Below, in pieces: positions 61,655-64,000 of a stretch of 64,000 nucleotides of DNA. Under the pieces are notes generated by a model. That model saw nothing but the letters and a program-made list of their open reading frames with translations, did not search any database and was not told the DNA's origin. The stretch lies in assembly GCF_014197265.1 (NCBI RefSeq), contig NZ_JACIFH010000001.1:1612001-1676000 (forward strand), written 5' to 3'. The stretch's first letter is position 1, and each line of letters starts with the position of its first letter. The stretch is from Microbacterium invictum. GTDB lineage: Bacteria; Actinomycetota; Actinomycetes; Actinomycetales; Microbacteriaceae. The position numbers and the translations under genes were made by a program.

Positions 61655-62485
61655 ATGTCCGACACGATCCACCCCCTCGACGATCCCGCTGCCGACCCGT
61701 TCGAGGTCGCCGCTCAGGCTGCCGCCGACATCGCACGGCTCACGGGCGTCGAGCGGCACGACATCGCCCTCACGCTCGGCAGCGGCTGGGGCAAGGCGGC
61801 CGAGCTCATCGGCGAGACGACCGCGAACATCCCCGCCACCGACGTCACCGGTTTCAGCGCGCCCGCGCTGGCCGGGCACGTCGGCTCGCTCCGCAGCATC
61901 CTCACTGCGAAGGGGCGCCGCGTGCTCGTCATCGGCGCACGGACCCATTTCTACGAGGGCCACGGCCCGCGCCGCGTCGTGCACAGCGTGCGCACTGCCG
62001 CAGCGACCGGCGCGAAGATCATGATGCTCACCAACGGCGCCGGCGGCATCAAGCACACCTGGAAGCCCGGGCAGCCCGTCCTCATCAGCGACCACATCAA
62101 CCTCACCGGCGCGTCGCCGCTCGAGGGCGCGACGTTCGTCGACCTGACCGACCTGTACTCACTGCGCCTGCGCGACCTCGCACACCGCGTCGACCCCTCA
62201 CTCGACGAGGGCGTCTACTGCCAGTTCCGCGGGCCGCAGTACGAGACGCCCGCCGAAGTGCGCATGGCCAAGACCATCGGCGGCCACATCGTCGGCATGT
62301 CGACCGCGCTCGAGGCGATCGCCGCACGCCAAGCCGGCATGGAGATCCTCGGCTTCTCGCTCATCACGAACATGGCCGCCGGCATCCAGACCACTCCCCT
62401 CAGCCACCGCGAGGTCATCGAAGCCGGTCAGCAGGCGGAGCCCGTGATCTCCGACCTGCTGGCGCGCGTGATCGGCCAGCTGTGA
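61655..62485 (+). CDS. punA: Purine nucleoside phosphorylase
   Basis: 276 residues, trimeric-type PNP length. LTLGSGWG (phosphate loop), ARTHFYEGHG, MLTNGAGGI, QFRGPQYETPAE and GFSLITNMAAG are conserved. It splits purine nucleosides with phosphate into base and pentose-1-phosphate in salvage. The next gene overlaps by 4 bases (GTGA), so the mutase can act on the same pentose- or hexose-phosphate. Called deoD (Rv3307) in M. tuberculosis, in the same neighbourhood. Confidence 0.94.
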   Translation: MSDTIHPLDDPAADPFEVAAQAAADIARLTGVERHDIALTLGSGWGKAAELIGETTANIPATDVTGFSAPALAGHVGSLRSILTAKGRRVLVIGARTHFYEGHGPRRVVHSVRTAAATGAKIMMLTNGAGGIKHTWKPGQPVLISDHINLTGASPLEGATFVDLTDLYSLRLRDLAHRVDPSLDEGVYCQFRGPQYETPAEVRMAKTIGGHIVGMSTALEAIAARQAGMEILGFSLITNMAAGIQTTPLSHREVIEAGQQAEPVISDLLARVIGQL

Positions 62486-64000
62486 ACTCTGTCACGGCCG
62501 CGCGCGCGTGGCTGAAACAGGACCCCGACCCCGTCACGCGGGCCGAGCTCGAAGAGGTGCTGGCGCGGGTGGATGCCGGTGACGCCGCCGCCGCTGCCGA
62601 CCTCGACGACCGGTTCTCTTCACGTCTGGCCTTCGGCACGGCCGGGCTGCGCGGGCGCCTGGGTGCCGGCAGCAACCGGATGAACCGGGTCCTGATCGGC
62701 CAGGCTGCCGCGGGACTCGCGGCGTACGTGCGGTCTCATTCGACCGACGCGACGCCGACGGTCGTGATCGGGTACGACGGGCGCCGCAACTCCGACGTGT
62801 TCGCGCGCGACAGCGCCGAGATCTTCGCGGGTGCGGGACTGCGCGCCGTGCTGCTGCCGAGGCTCCTGCCGACGCCGGTGCTGGCGTTCGCCGTCCGGCA
62901 CCTGGGTGCGGCCGCGGGCGTCATGGTCACGGCATCCCACAACCCTCCCGACGACAACGGGTACAAGGTGTATCTGGGCGGCCCGGACGGCGGGTCGCAG
63001 ATCGTGTCACCGGCCGACGCCGAGATCGCGGCGCAGATCCAGCGGGTGGCGGATGCCGGTGACCTCGCCGCCGTCCCCCGCTCGGACGCGTTCGAGCTCG
63101 CGGGCGAAGAAATCGTCGATGCGTACGTCGCGGCGACCGCGCTCGTCGCCCCCGCACCTGCGGGAGCCGCCGGGCTGACGTGGGTGTACACCGCCATGCA
63201 CGGGGTGGGGCACGAGACGCTCGCACAGATCCTCGAGGTGGCGGGGTACCCGCTTCCGGTGGTGGTGTCAGAGCAGATCGAGCCCGACGGGACGTTCCCG
63301 ACGGTCGCGTTCCCGAACCCCGAAGAGCCCGGGGCCATGGACCTGGCGTTCGCCACCGCACAGGCGGCGGGCGCCGAGGTGATCCTCGCGAACGACCCCG
63401 ACGCCGACCGGCTCGCGGTCGCGGTGCCCGATGCGTCCGCCCCGGGCGGGTGGCGCCAGCTGACCGGCAACCAGGTCGGGCTGCTGCTGGGCTGGCGCGC
63501 CGCGCGGCGGGCCGCGGGCAAGACCGGGGCGGCGGGCGCGGGCGAAGCGCCGGTGGGCAAGACCGGCGCGGCGGGCGCGGGCGAAGCGCCGGTGGGCGGG
63601 GGCGCCACGGCCGCGGGGCTGCAGGGCGCGATCACTCCGGACTCGGCGGCGGCGGCCTCGCTCGCCTGCTCCCTCGTGTCGTCGCCCGGGCTGCAGGTCG
63701 TGGCCGAGCACTACGGGCTGGACTTCCACTCGACGCTGACCGGGTTCAAGTGGATCTCGCGCGCTCCCGGCCTGGTGTTCGGGTTCGAGGAGGCGCTCGG
63801 CTACCTCGTCAACCCCGAGACCGTGCGCGACAAGGACGGCATCTCGGCCGCGATCGCGATCCTCGGGATGATCGCCGAGGCCCGCGAACAGGGTCGCACG
63901 CTCGGCGACCTGGTCACCCAGTTCCAGGAGACCTTCGGGTTCTTCGACAGCGGCCAGGTGTCGCTGCGGGTCGAGGACGTGTCGATCATCGGGCGCCTCA
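62482..64000 (+). CDS. pmmB: Phosphosugar mutase (PMM/PGM family), 3'-truncated by the window end
   Basis: At least 506 residues of an alpha-D-phosphohexomutase-type protein; the end is outside the window. FGTAGLRGRLG near residue 54, phosphoserine segment TASHNPPDDNGYK, metal-binding NDPDADRLAVA and the sugar-binding GFEEALGYLV are visible. It should interconvert sugar 1- and 6-phosphates (or pentose 1- and 5-phosphates, useful next to PNP). Within it is a 39-base exact-length duplication (63516-63593, 13 codons, one mismatch) in a Gly/Ala-rich loop. GTG start overlaps the PNP stop. Synteny with pmmB (Rv3308) of M. tuberculosis supports the name. Confidence 0.9.
   Translation, partial: MNSVTAARAWLKQDPDPVTRAELEEVLARVDAGDAAAAADLDDRFSSRLAFGTAGLRGRLGAGSNRMNRVLIGQAAAGLAAYVRSHSTDATPTVVIGYDGRRNSDVFARDSAEIFAGAGLRAVLLPRLLPTPVLAFAVRHLGAAAGVMVTASHNPPDDNGYKVYLGGPDGGSQIVSPADAEIAAQIQRVADAGDLAAVPRSDAFELAGEEIVDAYVAATALVAPAPAGAAGLTWVYTAMHGVGHETLAQILEVAGYPLPVVVSEQIEPDGTFPTVAFPNPEEPGAMDLAFATAQAAGAEVILANDPDADRLAVAVPDASAPGGWRQLTGNQVGLLLGWRAARRAAGKTGAAGAGEAPVGKTGAAGAGEAPVGGGATAAGLQGAITPDSAAAASLACSLVSSPGLQVVAEHYGLDFHSTLTGFKWISRAPGLVFGFEEALGYLVNPETVRDKDGISAAIAILGMIAEAREQGRTLGDLVTQFQETFGFFDSGQVSLRVEDVSIIGRL
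63516..63593 (+). repeat. 39-base tandem duplication inside the phosphosugar mutase gene
   Basis: Two copies (63516-63554 and 63555-63593) differ at one base (G or C within the CCGGSGCGG piece). Each codes for GKTGAAGAGEAPV. The frame is kept. Confidence 0.9.

Noticed and set aside
1..64000. tRNA, rRNA, insertion sequence, integrase or phage genes
   Set aside because: I looked for acceptor-stem/TTCGANNC patterns, transposase or recombinase motifs and found none that hold up.

Overview
The window is about two-thirds G+C and almost gap-free, with many 4-base gene overlaps, GTG starts and leaderless-looking genes. It suggests an actinobacterium, most likely a member of the Microbacteriaceae (Microbacterium-like). 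This rests on gene content, base composition and gene order, not on a marker gene. The right third follows the same order as a Mycobacterium tuberculosis chromosomal block (purE, purK, PH-domain protein, birA, accD5, accE5, maf, accA3, lpdA, deoD/punA, pmmB), so it is core chromosome. No tRNA, rRNA, CRISPR array, transposase or integrase was recognised.

1-18 kb: an anionic cell-wall polymer locus. It holds a left-edge fragment of a GT2/glycerophosphotransferase, a GT2, a protein with two CDP-glycerol glycerophosphotransferase-like modules, a fused CDP-ribitol synthase (cytidylyltransferase plus short-chain reductase), a LicD-methyltransferase fusion with a coupled coiled-coil protein, a TarS-like glycosyltransferase, a UDP-ManNAc dehydrogenase (wecC-like), two divergent CWB2-repeat proteins (one fused to a glucuronyl C5-epimerase) and a UDP-GlcNAc 2-epimerase (wecB). 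Together they point to a teichoic-acid or teichuronic-acid type wall polymer and to secreted proteins that bind or edit it.

18-36 kb: a decayed lipoprotein gene, an acyltransferase-3 protein, then a long mostly leftward array of glycosyltransferases around an ABC exporter, a Gfo/Idh oxidoreductase plus DegT aminotransferase pair, and a DUF2304/GT2/polytopic membrane protein module. Many neighbours overlap by 4 bases, so they are probably cotranscribed.

36-45 kb: a rightward SDR/IspD-like pair (a second possible CDP-alditol or CDP-sugar branch), a TagGH-type exporter, a large wall-binding protein with lysozyme-like, SH3 and CWB2 modules, a GT4 and a LytR-CpsA-Psr protein, the family that attaches such polymers to peptidoglycan. 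These complete a plausible synthesis, export and attachment chain.

45-64 kb: housekeeping. It holds purine synthesis (purE, purK), biotin ligase with the acyl-CoA carboxylase subunits it would modify, a two-component system, a TRAM-domain RNA methyltransferase, Maf, a lipoprotein, a secreted M23 peptidase with seven FG-GAP-like repeats, an LpdA-like flavoprotein, purine nucleoside phosphorylase and a phosphosugar mutase cut by the window end. This part also has a cluster of hairpins that may be a small RNA (49.88-49.99 kb) and a short tandem-repeat array (54.50-54.67 kb).
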